From Datura wrightii (lineage: Eukaryota; Streptophyta; Magnoliopsida; Solanales; Solanaceae), in the NCBI GenBank assembly GCA_035772735.1, contig JASDFA010000003.1, positions 129,411,001-129,475,000 on the forward strand: 64,000 nt of DNA, given 5' to 3'. Every line of letters begins with the position of its first letter. Position 1 is the first letter of the stretch. Below are positions 46,284-60,137 of this stretch, piece after piece. The position numbers were made by a program, and so were the translations under genes. The notes beneath the pieces are model-generated. The model had not been told where the DNA came from, made no database searches, and saw only the letters and a program-made list of their open reading frames with translations.

Positions 46284-46755
46284 ACTAAGAATGTTTTTAC
46301 TTATCTTGCATACTCAGTACAGTCAATGTTGACTGTATACTCTATGACATATCACTTCATGATATAGGTTCAGGTGATCCAGCTCAGTATAGCTGATAGC
46401 TCATTTCTCTCTCAGCCTAGTTTAGCCTTGTCTTGGGTGAGTCCTCATCATCCGAGGAAATCTATCAATTCAGTTGTTTTTTCAATTAAGTTTTAGTCTT
46501 GGAGATAGTTGGGGGCTTGTCCCAGCATCTCATCAGATAGACTTGTATGTTCAGCTTTGAGATTTAGCATTGTGACATTATCGCTTGAATTATGTTCATG
46601 TCGTTTAGACATCCGCTTATTCATGTTTAAGTTATCACTTTCTGCATTATATATGTGCTCTTTAATTGCTAGGTTCATGCGATGGGTTGACTTGGATCTA
46701 TTCGTGGTTTTGGGTCTCATATCTCGATCTAGGGTCCCAACTCAGGTCGTGACAA
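46284..46755 (+). repeat. L: older LTR fragment in opposite orientation
   Basis: Reverse complement of the first 490 bases of the A/B/K-type LTR, ending CAGGTCGTGACA. No primer site follows, so it is the end of a 3' LTR or solo LTR. Its other part is not seen on this side, consistent with A having inserted into it. The next 83 bases (46756-46838) are unassigned. Confidence 0.75.
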
Positions 46756-46838
46756 ATAGATTGAAATCTAAAAGTATGGACTGGACTAAGAACCTTGACT
46801 GTACTAGTCCGTAGGAGAGCCTATAATCGACATATAAC

Positions 46839-48359
46839 TGACTGTGCTACGGCATATGTGTAAGCACACACGATCATGCAAGTAATAATAGTGACTCTTT
46901 AAGAGCCCGGATGTCAAACCCACAGGGACTAGATTTTTAGTGAATTACAAGTTCAAGTATTACTTTGCAAAACTAAAAACTACTTGTTTGTCAAGATTTG
47001 AAGATTGTTTTTTTCTAAATCTAATAGCAATCACAAATTTAATCGGAAAACAATAATAAGAAGAATCTAGGGTTAAGGCCAAAAATTCATGCAAAGCTAA
47101 TATTCATAATAATTTAAGTGTTTTCTTTCATTTTTTGTCTCACCAGATAAATGAAAGCCTCTAAAAATAATCGAACTAGCCTCACAACTACATCATTGAG
47201 CGGGGTTGTGACAACCTAATTTATAAACAATTATCTATGTGGAGAGGTTTACAGAGTTAATTCCCTTGATTATGGACTTTCGAACCTCTAACCATTTATC
47301 CTAACTTGGCTTCGAAACTACATCGTTGAGCGGGGATGTGACAATTCCAACTTAGGCGTCTAGCTATCTTCCCGTTTAATAACGAAACGAGGAGAATTAG
47401 GTATATTTCTATCCTAACCCCGAATCAACCCTTGAGGCTTGAACTCACTTTTTACATTCTTAGTTCTAATTTAAGTTTTTCTCTTTCGAGTTTGCCTAAG
47501 AATAACCAATAAAATTTAATGGTGATCAAGCATCAAAATGATTAAAAGCAAGAATGCAAGACAAACAACAATGAAAACTTCAACCATATGGAAATTAGGC
47601 TAAAACAATCATGTTATGTGGCCTCAACCCCAAAAAAAGAGTTTTAGCCAATCATGCTAATACAAGAATTCATCTTTGAGTTTGAATAAATGAAATTCAA
47701 GAGTGGAAAAAAAAAAAGAAAAATGAACCCTAGAAGAGTTTCCATCGTTCTCCCTTTGCACCTCTTCAGTTTCCAGAAAATATTACGTGTTAATGATAAA
47801 ATAAACTAAGTCCTCTATTTATAGACATTGACATTTTGCCCGTGGACTTGTGCCTTCATGGCATGACCTTGTCACGGATGTTCACTGGTTTGGCATGGCA
47901 TGGTAAGGCGTTGGACGGGCATGGCACAACCCTGGATGTTTAGAAGCCCCAGTGTGACACGGAGCTCGGTGCAGAGACATGCCAAGCGTGGCACGGGCTT
48001 GGTGCACTGGCACACTGGCACACTAGTTGGCAGCATCTCTTACACACACACCCAGCGTGGCACGGCGCCTAGCGCGCTACTCAGCCGACGTGCAACACTT
48101 CCTTGTGCGACAACCAATTTCTTCAAGCTCACTTCTTGCTATCTCTTTAAACATCATTTCAAACTTTCTTCTTGTTCATTAAACATCATATTAATCCCAT
48201 CCTTAGTATATTTCACCTATAAAAATGAGCTAATCACACTATTAGTCCATGCATAAAATTATAGACAAAATTACATACGATTATAGTTAGATTAAGGTAA
48301 AAACACGACAAAAGCTCGGGTGTAAATATCACTTGGTCACGTAAATATGCCCAACATCA
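46839..48359 (-). repeat. F LTR 1
   Basis: Starts TGACTGTGCTACGG, ends CCCAACATCA. Matches F LTR 2 at 52860-54271 plus 55714-55861. TATA on the minus strand at 47815-47824, with CACGG / GGCATGGCATGG-type words upstream of it (47840-48110). Confidence 0.82.
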
Positions 48360-50220
48360 CTACCCCAAACTTAAAGCCTTGTTCATCCTCATAATAACTC
48401 TATTACATCTCATGCACACAAAGGACGCACACATCACCGATTAATGCAAGACGACTCAAGTTAAGGCTAAGGTACAATGACTGATATAGATGGAAAGTTC
48501 AAATAGAACATGTTATATATTGCACAATTAAAATCACATACAACTAAGTTAAGACCTCCTAGAATCAAGAATCGACTCTACCACCACAGCAAATTCATGC
48601 ACATTAACGATTCAAGAAGTCCAATATGAATTCTATCTTTCCTCAAACATGTGCCATTACAACAAGAGAGTTACCCATTCTCACTCACAAATTTTCAAAT
48701 TATAACATGTATGGGTATATGAATATAATAACACTCACTCTCAAAGCTAATTCACATGCAACATGCAATGATCCATATGCTTGCCCTTAGTGTATTGCTT
48801 TGTTAATCTAGGAATGTCTAAAAGTAAGATTAAGTAGGACTTTATGGGTTGTAATGTAGGCTAAGGGGCGGATAGGTACTATTTTAGCTTATAATAGTGA
48901 CTATCTTCCCTAAGAACTTTTAATACGTTAATTTCGCATTAAGAACATCCTTTTCTTTATTTCACCCCTTGATTTTTCATGTATAACTATCCTTTTTGTT
49001 TTCCCAATTCTTTGAGAACACTTATGTTATTAATAGGGATTAATCACACATTAGACACTTTGATTTTCTTTTGTTCTTCTCTACTCCTTTCTTCAACTTC
49101 CACAACCACTATTTCCCTTCTTTCAAGATTTTTACTCCTTTAGCTCTTTTGCATTTTCACTTAAGCTCTTAGGAGTTTTGGATCAAATTTAAGTCTATTC
49201 AAAGAAGAGGATTAAGCTTTTATTGTGGCTAAAAAAGAATAGGCTAAAGGCTTAAGAGGGTTAACTAGGATTATGTGTTATGGGGTAGGTAAAGCAATAG
49301 ATGAAAATAGGCTTATTCAAAGAAATGCCTACATGATCTCTTACATTCAACATCCCTCATTTAGTAGTGCAAATACACCAGGAAAGTTCTAAACATTACA
49401 TGATATCATGGAATTTAGAAAGAACCTTACACTCACGACACATGTCTAATTCCAGACAGACCCACGCAGACTCTCAACACAGCTAATCACATGAATTCAA
49501 AATTAAGCAATAAGCGTAAAGAGTCATATTCCTTAGCCTAGGTGTCTTAAATAGGATGATAATCTTTGCTTAACATGCTTCACAATTAAAACATATATGC
49601 CTCTTACAAACATGTATAGCACTTAACAAAAGCATCAAGGGAATCAATCAGTTACAGGTTCAAAAACAAAATCGTATTGACTCATTTTCCCTCAAGATAG
49701 TTGTCATCCATCCATCATCGGGAAAAGTCCTTAACTAGGGCTATAACAGTTATTTATATACAAAATAAAAAAAAATATCGGTTTAAAGTGCCCCCAACCT
49801 TTGAAAAAGAACCAAAAAGAATAACCAAAGGGTGGGTGGACTGTGCTCAACTCAAACGTTTTTCATCAAACATTATTATACCAAGCACCACATTTACCCG
49901 AAATCAACCTAAAGAATTTTGAAATTTCCCTCATCCCACACTTAAAATATGTTATGTCCCCAAAGCATGAATTAAAATTAGAACAAGGGTTAGGGATACT
50001 TCCTGAGTCCTCTAGTCCTAGCTAATAGCATATTTTCATCCATTTTGCATCACCAGGGTCACCGACCCTATGCTTGTATTTTTCTATGCTTCTTAGCTTC
50101 TTCTTCTAAGGATACTCAAACTTCCCCCTTTCCTGTGCTTGCTCAACCAAAAACAAAAACAAGATGAAGTTAATCTAAATAAAAAAACAAAAAGGAAAAA
50201 ATTATATCTATGGTACACTT
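48360..50220 (-). other. Conserved non-coding 3' domain, F internal 1
   Basis: Terminal purine tract beside LTR 1 (complement of CTACCCCAAACTTAAA). Inner purine-tract-like site at 49931-49970. No gene. The GGGAGGCAACCC-like site is at 50221-50232 with one change. Confidence 0.75.
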
Positions 50221-50299
50221 GGGTTGCCTCGCAAGCAGTGCCTAATTTTATGTTATAGCACGACATGAACCATCCTTTTAAGGATGTTCTCAAACACTT

Positions 50300-52735
50300 A
50301 TTCCCTTATGGGAACCATCTCCTTTTCTTCTTACCTTTCAAGGGTAAAGCCTCCACACTTTCCCTCTTCACTTCTATCACCTCTCTCACCAACTTCTTTG
50401 GCAAATTACCAACAACAAACTGGGGCTCTTTTGTTGAGAGATCCTTCAGAAGTTGACCTTTGGAATCAACCACCCCACACTCATCCTCTGTCAGTACATT
50501 GATCATGCAAAGATCTCTTTAGTGTGGTGGGGGTTGGATTTCTTGGAATACTCTAAACATCTCCTCCTCAACATTCACCCTCATTTTCAGGGTGCCAGCT
50601 CTAACATCTATCACCGCTCCTCTAGTGGCCAAGAGCGGATTTACCAAGATGAGAGGTACCTTATTATCAATCTCAAATTCTAGGATTATAAAATCAGTAG
50701 GTATGATAAACTTACCTACTTTGATGAGCTAGTCCTCAATAATCACCTCTAGGGCCACCTTTGACTTGTCATCTAGCTACAACATCACTCTGATGCGCCT
50801 TGGTTTTCCCAAACCAAGTGTGTTGAATAGAGATAGGGGCATCAAGTTCACTTCCGCCCCTAGATCACTCAAGACCCTCATCACCTCTTTTCCACTTATT
50901 TTTATGGGGAGGTTAAAACTCCCTGGGTCTTTGAGCATTTTGGGCATCTTGCTCGTTACCCTGAAACTGCACTCCTCAGTGAGTGCTACAATCTGGATAT
51001 CCATCAGCCTCATCTTATTGGCCATCACATCCTTCAAGTACTTAGCGTACTTGAGCATTCCCTACAAAAGGTCAATGAGAGGAAACTTTATGTGAGGTTC
51101 TTTGAAAATATCAAAGAACTTCTAAAAAAAGAATCCTTCTTGCTCATCTTGAGCCTTTATGAGAAAGGTGGTAGTGGTCTCTGTATTGGCTGCAATGCTG
51201 GTTGTGAATTTTCTGCTGCAACCTTCTTCTCTATGCTCTTGTCTGCTGATGGACTAGGTCTGACCAACTCTGACTACACCTCATTCTTCCTCTCTTTTTG
51301 TGGTGCATCAACCAGCTGTTTGACACTCCTAAAACTGATGGCCATGACCTGTCGTGGGTTTTTATCTATATTACTGGGTAAACCCCCTGGTGGTATATTA
51401 TGCTGCGCAGCTGCCAACTAACCCATCTACTTCTCCAAGTTGCAAGTGGCCAGCTGCAGATTTTTAAGCTGAGCTGCCATTTTTACTTGGTTGGCTTCCA
51501 TATGAGTATGATTGGCCATGATCTTCTGCAACATCTGCTCAATTTGCTAGATTAGCCACTATTCTGTCTGTTCTTCTCCTAGTACTGCTATTACGGTTGT
51601 TGATAACTCTGACTTTGCTCTTGATTATTACCCCAAGAGAAATTCGGGTAATTCTGCCAGTTTCAATTGTAGTAGTTCTAAAAATTCTGTTTACCTCTCT
51701 AGACATTCCCTAAAAAAGTAACTAACTCTACATTTTCCCCGCAAGAGTCTACACCACGCCCATTGTTGCCACATATCTCACACTAGCTAGCCGCTGGTTG
51801 TGCTGTATTTACCTGTGCCTGCGGTTGTGCCAAGTTCAACCTGTTGAAAGGAGCCATTATTTGATGCTGAAAAGAGGCCAACTAGGCTGCTAATGCATTT
51901 ACGTTGTCAGCCTCTATCACTCCAGCTACACTCTTACCTACTCCCCGGGATGCATCACTATGCCACTCTGGATTTCCCTGTTCTATTATGTTCAAACGAG
52001 TGTACAATTCGTCATAAGTCTTCTCCGGTGCTTTCCTATTTGATATAAATTCTAGAAAATTTTCTAATGTGGGTCTAGACTCTCCACAAAAGTATGGGCC
52101 AACACTTCATAGCTTTGCTAGTGATGGGGATAGTCTCTGAACAAGGACATGAATCTCTCCCAAGACAACTAAAGATTTTCCTTCGGCCTTTTCTTGAAAC
52201 TCAGGATTTCATATCTCAACTTTGTAGTCTTGCCAGAGGAGAAGAATCTGATGAAGAACTTCCTAACTAGGGCGTCCCCGGTAGAGATGGAGTTTGGTGG
52301 TTCTACCTTCAACCACCTCTTTTCTTCTCCAAATAATGAAAATAGGAAAAAAGTCAATCTCACTTAGTCAGTCGACACTCCGGTGGGGACGAAAATGTCA
52401 TTGATCTCCAGAAAGTTCTACAAGTGTTGTTGTGGGTCTTCATGTGTCATCCCTATAAAATGTCTACTCATGTACAACAACTTCACCATGTTCTTCTTTA
52501 ACTCGAATAGACCTCCTGGATCCGATCTGCGGATACAGAGGTCACATTCGTCGTGAATGGAATTTCCACGTAGAGCACTGGCTTGGATGCCATTATTGCG
52601 GGTGAAACCTCATCCTGTTGAACCGGCTGAATGGGATATAGGGATGCACTCTCCCTTCTCAGTTGTCTCAACCTTCTTTCAAGTTCAAGGTATGGTTCAA
52701 CAAGCTCTGTATCCCTTTCCAGCTTGTTGTAAGGA
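50300..52735 (-). pseudogene. Gag-protease remnant, F internal 1
   Basis: Readable parts on the minus strand: gag LTFFLFSLFGEEKRWLKVEPPN and FFIRFFSSGKTTKLRYEILSF (52363-52169), AHTFVESLDPH and YDELYTRLNIIEQGNPEW (52120-51960), protease N-terminal part MLKYAKYLKDVMANKMRL and LSDLGAEVNLMPLSLF (51058-50777, active site D-L-G-A), and a tail ending in LVREVIEVKRESVEALP (50506-50306). Unlike E it keeps the gag core but is full of stops. It ends about 70 bases before the GGGAGGCAACCC-like site and no pol follows. Confidence 0.8.
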
Positions 52736-52836
52736 CCAACCTGTTACCTAAAAATTAATAGACCAAGACCAAGTTTTTTAACACTTCAGAAAATATAAAA
52801 CAACACAAAAATAAGAAATTCACCAAATATCGCGAG

Positions 52837-52853
52837 TCCCTGTCAACGCTCCA
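52837..52853 (-). promoter_or_regulatory. Degenerate primer binding site, F internal 1
   Basis: Complement of TCCCTGTCAACGCTCCA, recognisable against the exact site of E but with several changes, six bases from LTR 2. Confidence 0.6.
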
Positions 52854-52859
52854 AGAATT

Positions 52860-55800
52860 TGACTAGGCTCCTGCGCTTGCGCAAGCGCGCGTAGTCGCGC
52901 TAAGTAATATAGTGACTCTTTAAGAGATGGATGTCGAATCCATAAGGACTGGATTTTTAATGAATTACAAGTTCAATCATTACTTTGCAAAATTAAAAAA
53001 TACTAATTTGTCAAGATTTGATGATTGTTTGTTCTAAATCTAACAACGATCACAAATTTAATCAAAAAATAAGAAGAAGAAGAATCCAGGTCAAGGTCAA
53101 ACATTCATGCAAAGCTAATATTCACAATGGTTCAAGTGTTTGATTTCATTTGTTGTCTCACAAGATAAATGCAATGTTCATGGACTTTCAAGCCTCTAGA
53201 CGTAATCGAATTAGCCTCCCAACTACATCGCTGAGCGGGGATGTGACAACCTAATACATAAGCAATTATCTACCTGGAGTGGTTTACAGGGTTAATGCCC
53301 TTGGTTATGGACTTTTGAACCTCTAATCATTTAACCTAACTTGGCCTCAGAAATACATCATTGAGCAGGGATGTGACAATTCCAACTTAGGCGTCTAGCT
53401 ATCTCCCATAAAATAACAAAGCGAGGTGAATTAGGTATATTTCTATCCTAGCCATGAATCAGCTCTAAAGGCTTGAACTCACTTCTTATATTCTTTGTTC
53501 TAACCTAGGTTTTTCTCTTTTTAGTTTTCCTATGAATAACAAATTCATTTTACTGGTGATCAAGCATCAAAATGATTAAAAGTAAGAATGCAAGACAAAC
53601 AATAATCAAAAATTGAACCATATGGAAATTAGGCTAAAACAATCATGTTATGTGGCCTCAACCCAAGAAAAGGGTTTTAGCCACTCTTGCTAATAGAATA
53701 ATTCATCTTTGAGTTTGAATTCATGAAATACAAGAGTGGAAAAAATAAAGAAAAATGAAACCTAGAAGAGTTTTTGTCGTTCTCCCTTTTCTCCTCTTCA
53801 ATTTCTAGAAAATATTACATGAAAAATGATAAAATAAACTAAGTCCTCTATTTATAGATAATGACATTTTGCCCGTGGACATGTGCCTCCGTGACACAAT
53901 ACTAGTCGTGCCAACCAGGCAGCATGGCACGACCTTGTCGCTGAAGTTCACTAGTTTGGCATGGCATGGAAGGGCGCTAGATGGGCGTGGCATGACCCTA
54001 GACGCGAAGAAGCCCTAGCGTTTCATGTATCTCAGCGCAGAGACATGCTATCCATGGAAAGGGCTTGGCGTACTAGCACATTTGTTGTCATCACCTCGTG
54101 AGCACACGCCCAGTGTGGCACAGTGCCTAGAGAGCTACTCAGCCTAGGTGGCACGCTGCCATGTGCGACAACCGATTTCTTCAGGAGCACATCATGCTAT
54201 GTCTTTACACTTCATTCAAAACTTTCTTCTTGTTCGTTAAACAACATATTAAGCCTATCCTTAGTATATTTTGTCCGGTGGTTTGCTATAGGGTTAAAAA
54301 CCGACACGCAAGTGCACGTGGTCAAACAAGTAATAAAGTGGCTAAGTAAGCCAAGTATCGAACCAAGGAGACTTGGATAAGTAAAATTGCTCAAGTATAC
54401 TATATTCTATCTTACTTCTAAATATGCTGACAACAACGTAACCAAAAGTTAAATAATTTTTGTTTATAAATTAGATACTAAAACTATTAACAAATATTTA
54501 CTTTGAATTGAAACTATGGATATGAGCATGCCAAGGTTAAGAACAAGTAATGAACTTGATTATAATCATAATTCGGTTATTCTTCTCTTCTAGTTGCTAG
54601 CCAAGAACATTAGCCAAGAGATTAAAACTCTCGTATTTAATCTCACTTAAGAATCATAAACCATCCGTCTACATTTCTGTGATCAAATGCAATTTATGAC
54701 CTCACAATACAATTCCGGTTCATAAATTGACTAATACGGCTTTCAAGTATATTTCTATCAGGAAAGCACATCAAAACCCAATTTTCCCAAATCAAGTTAA
54801 GAACAATACCCTATTAATTCACAACTTTCCAATTTCGTGCTCTCTCGAGTGAAATCGGACTTTTTAGATGAACATTAATGTCGGCCACACACTAATGCAG
54901 TAGAAACAAGAATTAATAGAACAACATAGAAGAAGAAGATGAAAAAACATACAATTCAATAATCAAAATTCATCACCATTGTTCATAACCTCAGCAAGGA
55001 AGAGAATTAGCCACTCATTTGTGGATTAATCATCCTAAAACAAGTGTTAATCATACAAATAATTAATTAAAAGAAGAAAGAAAGAGAGAAAAACCCTTAG
55101 CTTTTTCGTCCCTCAACTGCCTGTGACCCACGTCCTTGCTCCACCAAGTCTGAATTATGAAAAATAAACCTAAGTGTGATATTTATAGTAGTAGGACTCC
55201 TTTCCGGAATAACAAGCAATGTGTCATGGAGTGCATCGCGGAGCACGGCCTCCGTGACATGCTATGAACGCGGAGGCCCTCTGGAAATCACCCGAAATTG
55301 GCTCGGGCAGCACCCTGCCGCGTTGGCATCGTGTCACGCTGCCTGGGCAGCGCGTTGGCAGCCCTTGGTCGCGGAGGCCACCTGCCGTGGCACGTTGCCA
55401 ACATGCAGGTGGGCTGTTGTGTGCCTCCTGCCTGCCGTGGCACCTTGTCAACGCACCGGTGGGCTGTTTTGTGCCTCCACTTTGCCGACGTTCGCGTGTT
55501 GATTCCGTTTCCAAGCCTCTACCTCACCAACTCATGGATTAGTTGCTCAAAAGTCATCAAAACCTACAAAACAAAGGCTAATCATGTTGGTTAGCACATA
55601 TCTTTACTTTATCTAAAATTACACGAAAATGTATACAATAATCTTAGATAAACAAGACTAATTTAAGTCGTAAAGCATATCTCGGGCATATATTTTTGCC
55701 CGTGATCATATTTCACCTACAAAAAAAAAGCAAATCACATTGGTTAGTCCATGCACAAAATTATACAAAAAATTACATGAGATTATACTTAAATTAAGGT

Positions 55801-55861
55801 AAAAACATGACTAAAGCTCAAGTATAAATATCACTTAGGCACGTTAATATGCCCGAGATCA
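52860..55861 (-). repeat. F LTR 2, interrupted by solo LTR G
   Basis: Starts TGACTAGGCTCC, ends GCCCGAGATCA; 1560 bases without G and its duplication. TATA on the minus strand at 53848-53857. The first 40 bases contain GCGCTTGCGCAAGCGCGC, absent from LTR 1. Confidence 0.82.
54272..55708 (-). repeat. G: solo LTR of the E-like family
   Basis: 1437 bp between perfect TATTT duplications (54267-54271, 55709-55713). It aligns with the E LTR end to end with many differences. Hairpin words at 55221-55500, TATA near 55180-55188 (minus strand). No internal sequence, so it arose by recombination between the two LTRs of a full element. Confidence 0.9.
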
Positions 55862-57738
55862 CTACCCCACACTTAAAGCCTTTTTCGGCCTCGAACAACT
55901 CTATTACATCTCATGCACATGAAGGACTCACACATCACCAATCGACGCAACACGACTAAAGTTGAGGCTATGCTACAATGACTGATTTGGAAAGTTAAAA
56001 TAGAGCATGTTATATCTTACATAATTAAAATCACATACAACTAAGTTAAGAACCTCAACCCTCAAGAATCTACTCTACAACCACAGCAAACTCATGCACA
56101 TTAACTAATCAAGAAGTACAACACGAATTCTATCTTTCCTCAAACATGTTCCCTCACAGAAAGAGAGATACCATTTTTCACTCTCAAATTTTCAAATTAT
56201 AACATATATGGGTATATGAATACAATTATGCTCACTCTCAAAACTAATTCACATGCAACATGCAATGACCCATATGCTTGCCCTAAGTGTATTACTCTGC
56301 TAATCCAGGAATATCTAAAAGTAAGATCAAGTAGGACTTTATGGGATGTAATTTAGGCTAAATGGATGGGTAGGTACTATTCTAGCCAGTAATGGTGAGT
56401 ATCTTCCCTAAGCGCTTTCGATACATCACTTTCTCACTAAGCATATTATTTTCTTTATTTCAACCCTCACTTTTTCATCCATCACTTTCCTTTTTGTTTC
56501 TCCATTTCTTTAAGCACATATGTTATTAGTACAGAGTAATCACACATTTGACACTTTTTCATCTTCTTTGTTCTTCTCTACTCCCTACCAACACTTATGC
56601 ATTTTGAATTCCCCTAATCTTTTCTTCAACTTCCACAACCACTATTTCCCTTTTTTTCAGGATTTTCACTACTGTAACTCTTTTGCATTTTCACTTAAGT
56701 TCTTAGGAGTTTTGGATCAAATTCAAGTTGATCGAAAGAAAAATGGTTAAGCTTTTATTGTGGCTAATAGAGAATAGGCTAAAGGCTCAAGGGGGTTAAC
56801 TAGGATTACGCGTCAAGTGTAGGTAAAGCAACGGATGGAAATAGGTTTATTAAAAGAAATGCCTAAATCATTTCTTATATTTAACATCCCTCATTTAGCT
56901 ATACAAACACACCAGTCAAGTTCTAGATGTTACATGATAACATGGAATTTAGAAAGAACCTTACACTCACTACACTTGTCTAATCCTAGACAGACCCATG
57001 CAGACTCTCAATACAACTTCTTAGATGAATTCAAAATTAAGAAATAAGCATAAAGTGTCATTTTCCTAAGCCTAGGTGTCTTAATCAAGGTCATAAACTT
57101 TGCTCAACATGCTTCAGAATTTATTCTCTTACAATCATATATAGCACTTAACAAAAGCATCAAGCAATCAATCAATTACGATTTCAAAAACTAAATCCAA
57201 TTGACTTATTTTCCCTCAAGATAGTCATCATCCATCCATCATTGTTAAGAGTCTTAACTAAGACTATAACAGTTATTTATAGACAAAAAAATTATTCTTG
57301 GTTCATAGTTCCCCCCTTCGGAAAAGAACCAAAAAGAAAATCCAAAGGGTGGGTGAACTGTGCTCAACTCAAACATTTTTCATCAAACATTATTATACCA
57401 AGAAACAAATTCACCTGAAATCAACCTCAAAGCTTTTAAAATTTCCCTCACCCCACAATTAAAATATGCTATGTCCCCAAAGCATGAATTAAAATTAGAA
57501 TAAGGCTTAGGAATACTTCTTGAGGCCTCTGTGCCTAGCTAACAACTTGTTTTCATATATTTTACATCACTAGGGTCACCGACCCCACACTTGTATTTTG
57601 ACATGCTTCTTAACATCATATTCTAACCATACTCATACTTCCCCTTTTCCTATGCTTACTAATAAAAAAACGAAGTGAAGTTAATCAAAAAAAAAATTTA
57701 AGAAAAAACTAAATGAAAATTGTACCTGTGGTACGCTT
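55862..57738 (-). other. Conserved non-coding 3' domain, F internal 2
   Basis: Parallel to 48360-50220. Terminal purine tract at 55862-55877, preceded on the minus strand by TTCGAGGCCGAA. Inner tract-like site at 57448-57475. GGGAGGCAACCC-like site at 57739-57750 with two changes. No gene. Confidence 0.75.
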
Positions 57739-57796
57739 GGATTGCCTCCTAAGAAACACCTGATTTTACATCGCGGCACAATGTGAACCATAATTT

Positions 57797-60137
57797 TCAG
57801 GATGTTCTCATACACTTATTCCCTTTCAAGAACCATCTCCATTTCTTATTAACTTTCGAGGGTAAAGCCTCCACACTTTCCCTCTTCACCTCCATAACAT
57901 CTCTCACCAAATTTTTTGGAAAATTACAAACAACAGACTCGGGCTCATTTATTGAGTGATCCTTTAGAAATGGAGCTTTGGAATCCACCAGCCCACACTT
58001 TTCCTCGGTCAGTATATTGATCTTGCAAAGATCTCTATAGTGTGTTGGGGGTGGATTTCCCGGTATACTATGAATCTCTTCTCCTCATCATTCACCCTCA
58101 TTTACAAGATGTCAACTCTAACATCTATCATCGCTCCTCTAGTGGCCAAGAACAGGACGTCCTAAGATGAGGGGTATCTTGTCATCAACCTCAAATACTA
58201 GAACTACAAAATTTAGTAGGTATGATAAACTTACCTACATTGATGATCAGGTCCTCAATAATCCCCTCCAGGGCCACATTTAACTTGTCAGCTAGCTGCA
58301 GAATCACTCTGATAGCCTTGGTTTTCCCAAACCAAGTGTGTTGAATAGAGATACGGTTATCAACTTCACTGCCACCCCTAGATGACACATGGCCCTCATC
58401 ACCTCTTCTTCACCTGTTTGTATAGGGAGGTGAAACTCCATGGGTCTTTGAGCTTTTTGGGCATCTTGCTCATTACCCTAAAAGTCCATTCCTTAGTAAG
58501 TGCTACCGTCTAGACATCCATCAGACTCATCTTTTTGGCCACCACATCCTTCAAGTACTTAGCATACTTGGGCATTCCGTGCAAAAAGTCAATAAGAGGA
58601 AAATTTATGTGAAGTTCTTTGAAAGTATCAAAGAACATCTGAAAACAAGCATCTTCCTTGCTCTTCTTGAGCCTTTGTGGGAAAGGTGGTTGTGGTCTCT
58701 GCATTGGATGCAATATTGGTTGTGATTTGTCTGCTGCAACCTTCTTCTCTATGCTCTTGCCTGTTGATGGACCAGGTTTGACCAACTCTGGCTGCACCAC
58801 ATTCATCTTCTCTTTTTGTGGTGCATCAACTAGTTATTTGCCCCTCCTCAAATTGATAACCATGACATTTTATGGGTTTTTATCTATATTACTGGGTAAA
58901 ACCCCTAGCAGTCTATTATGTTGGGTAGCTTCCAACTGACCCATCTACTTCTCCAAGTTGCGAGTGGGCAGCTGCTAATTTTTTAGCTCAGCTACCATTT
59001 TTTGTTAGTCGGTTTGCATCTGAGTCTGATTGGCCAGGATCTTCTATAACATCTCCTTAATGTTACTAGATTGGCCACTATTCTATCTATTCTACTATAA
59101 GTATTGTTGTTGCGCTAGCTGATAACTCTGACTCTTCCCTTGATTACCACCCTAAGAGAAATTCGGGTGATTCTGCCAGTTCCAGTTGTAGATGTTCCCA
59201 AAATTTTTATTACCTATCTAAACATTCCCTTCAAAATTAACTGACTCTAGATTTTCCCCGCAAGGGTTTGCACCATACCCACTATTGCCACATATCTCAC
59301 ACCAGCTAGGAGCTAGTTGCACTGCATTTACCTGTGCCTGTAGTTGTGCCAAGTTCAGCTTGCTAAACTGAGTCATCATTTGATGCTAAAATAAGGCCAG
59401 CTAGGCTGCTAATGCATTCACGTTGTAAAGCTCTATCACCCTAGCTGCTCTCTTACCTATTCTCAGGGATATATCATTGTGCAATTTTGTATTTCCCTAT
59501 GTTATTCTGTTAAAAAGAGTGTACAACTCATCATAAGTATTCTCCAACGCTTTCCCACCTTATGCAAAGTATGTGGGTCTAGACTCTCCACAAAATATAT
59601 GGGCCAGCACTTCATTTCTTTGCTAGTGATGGGAGTAATCTCTCAACAAGGACATGAATCTCTTCGAAGAAAAATAAAGATTTTCCTCCAGCCGCTACTT
59701 TAAACTCCAGATTTCACTTCTCAATTTTGCAATCCTGCCAGAGGGGAAGAATCTGATGAGGAACTTCTTTGCCAAGCCGTCCCAAGTAGTCATAGAGTTT
59801 GGTGGTTCTGCCTTCAACCACCCCTTTGCTTCTCCCAACAATGAAAGTGCGAAAAGAGTCAATCTCACATAGTCAGTCGACACTCCAATGGGGATGAAAG
59901 TTTCACCGATCTCCAGAAAGTTCTGCATGTAATGTTGTGGGTCCTCATGTGTCATCCCTGTAAAATGCCCACTCATAGTGCAACAACAGCACCATGTTCT
60001 ACTTTAACTCCAATTGACCTCTAGGTTCCGATTTGTGGATACTAGAGGTCACATTCATCACGAGTGGGATTGCCAATTCACACACTGTCCTAGATCTAGG
60101 GGCCACCTTGTCCTTTGTGACACCTTATGTGGTGACG
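57797..60137 (-). pseudogene. Gag-protease remnant, F internal 2, cut by H
   Basis: Gag YVRLTLFALSLLGEAKGWLKAEPPN and KKFLIRFFPSGRIAKLRSEIWS (59976-59695), linker and protease N-terminal region PPFPQRLKKSKEDACFQMFF and PKYAKYLKDVVAKKMSLMD (58806-58510), and the tail LVRDVMEVKRESVEALPSK (57988-57797). Protease active site not clearly readable. Gag breaks off near 60137, where the LTR of H starts. Confidence 0.8.

Larger units (their letters stand above)
46839..60137 (-). mobile_element. Element F: tandem Athila-like gag-protease element (LTR-int-LTR-int)
   Basis: LTR 1 (46839-48359), internal 1 (48360-52859), LTR 2 (52860-55861, interrupted by G), internal 2 (55862-60137, cut by H). The internals align over their whole length: non-coding 3' domain, GGGAGGCAACCC-like site, protease tail, protease, gag. 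Sharing the middle LTR between two interiors is the usual product of recombination between LTRs. Both interiors lack RT, RNase H and integrase. Confidence 0.8.

Noticed and set aside
52866..52892. GCGCTTGCGCAAGCGCGC palindrome as an origin or recombination site
   Set aside because: Present in one F LTR only and of simple CG-rich composition at the LTR tail; no supporting context.
55176..55542. Several overlapping frames on both strands
   Set aside because: They fall in the GC-rich word array of solo LTR G, where stop codons are rare by composition.
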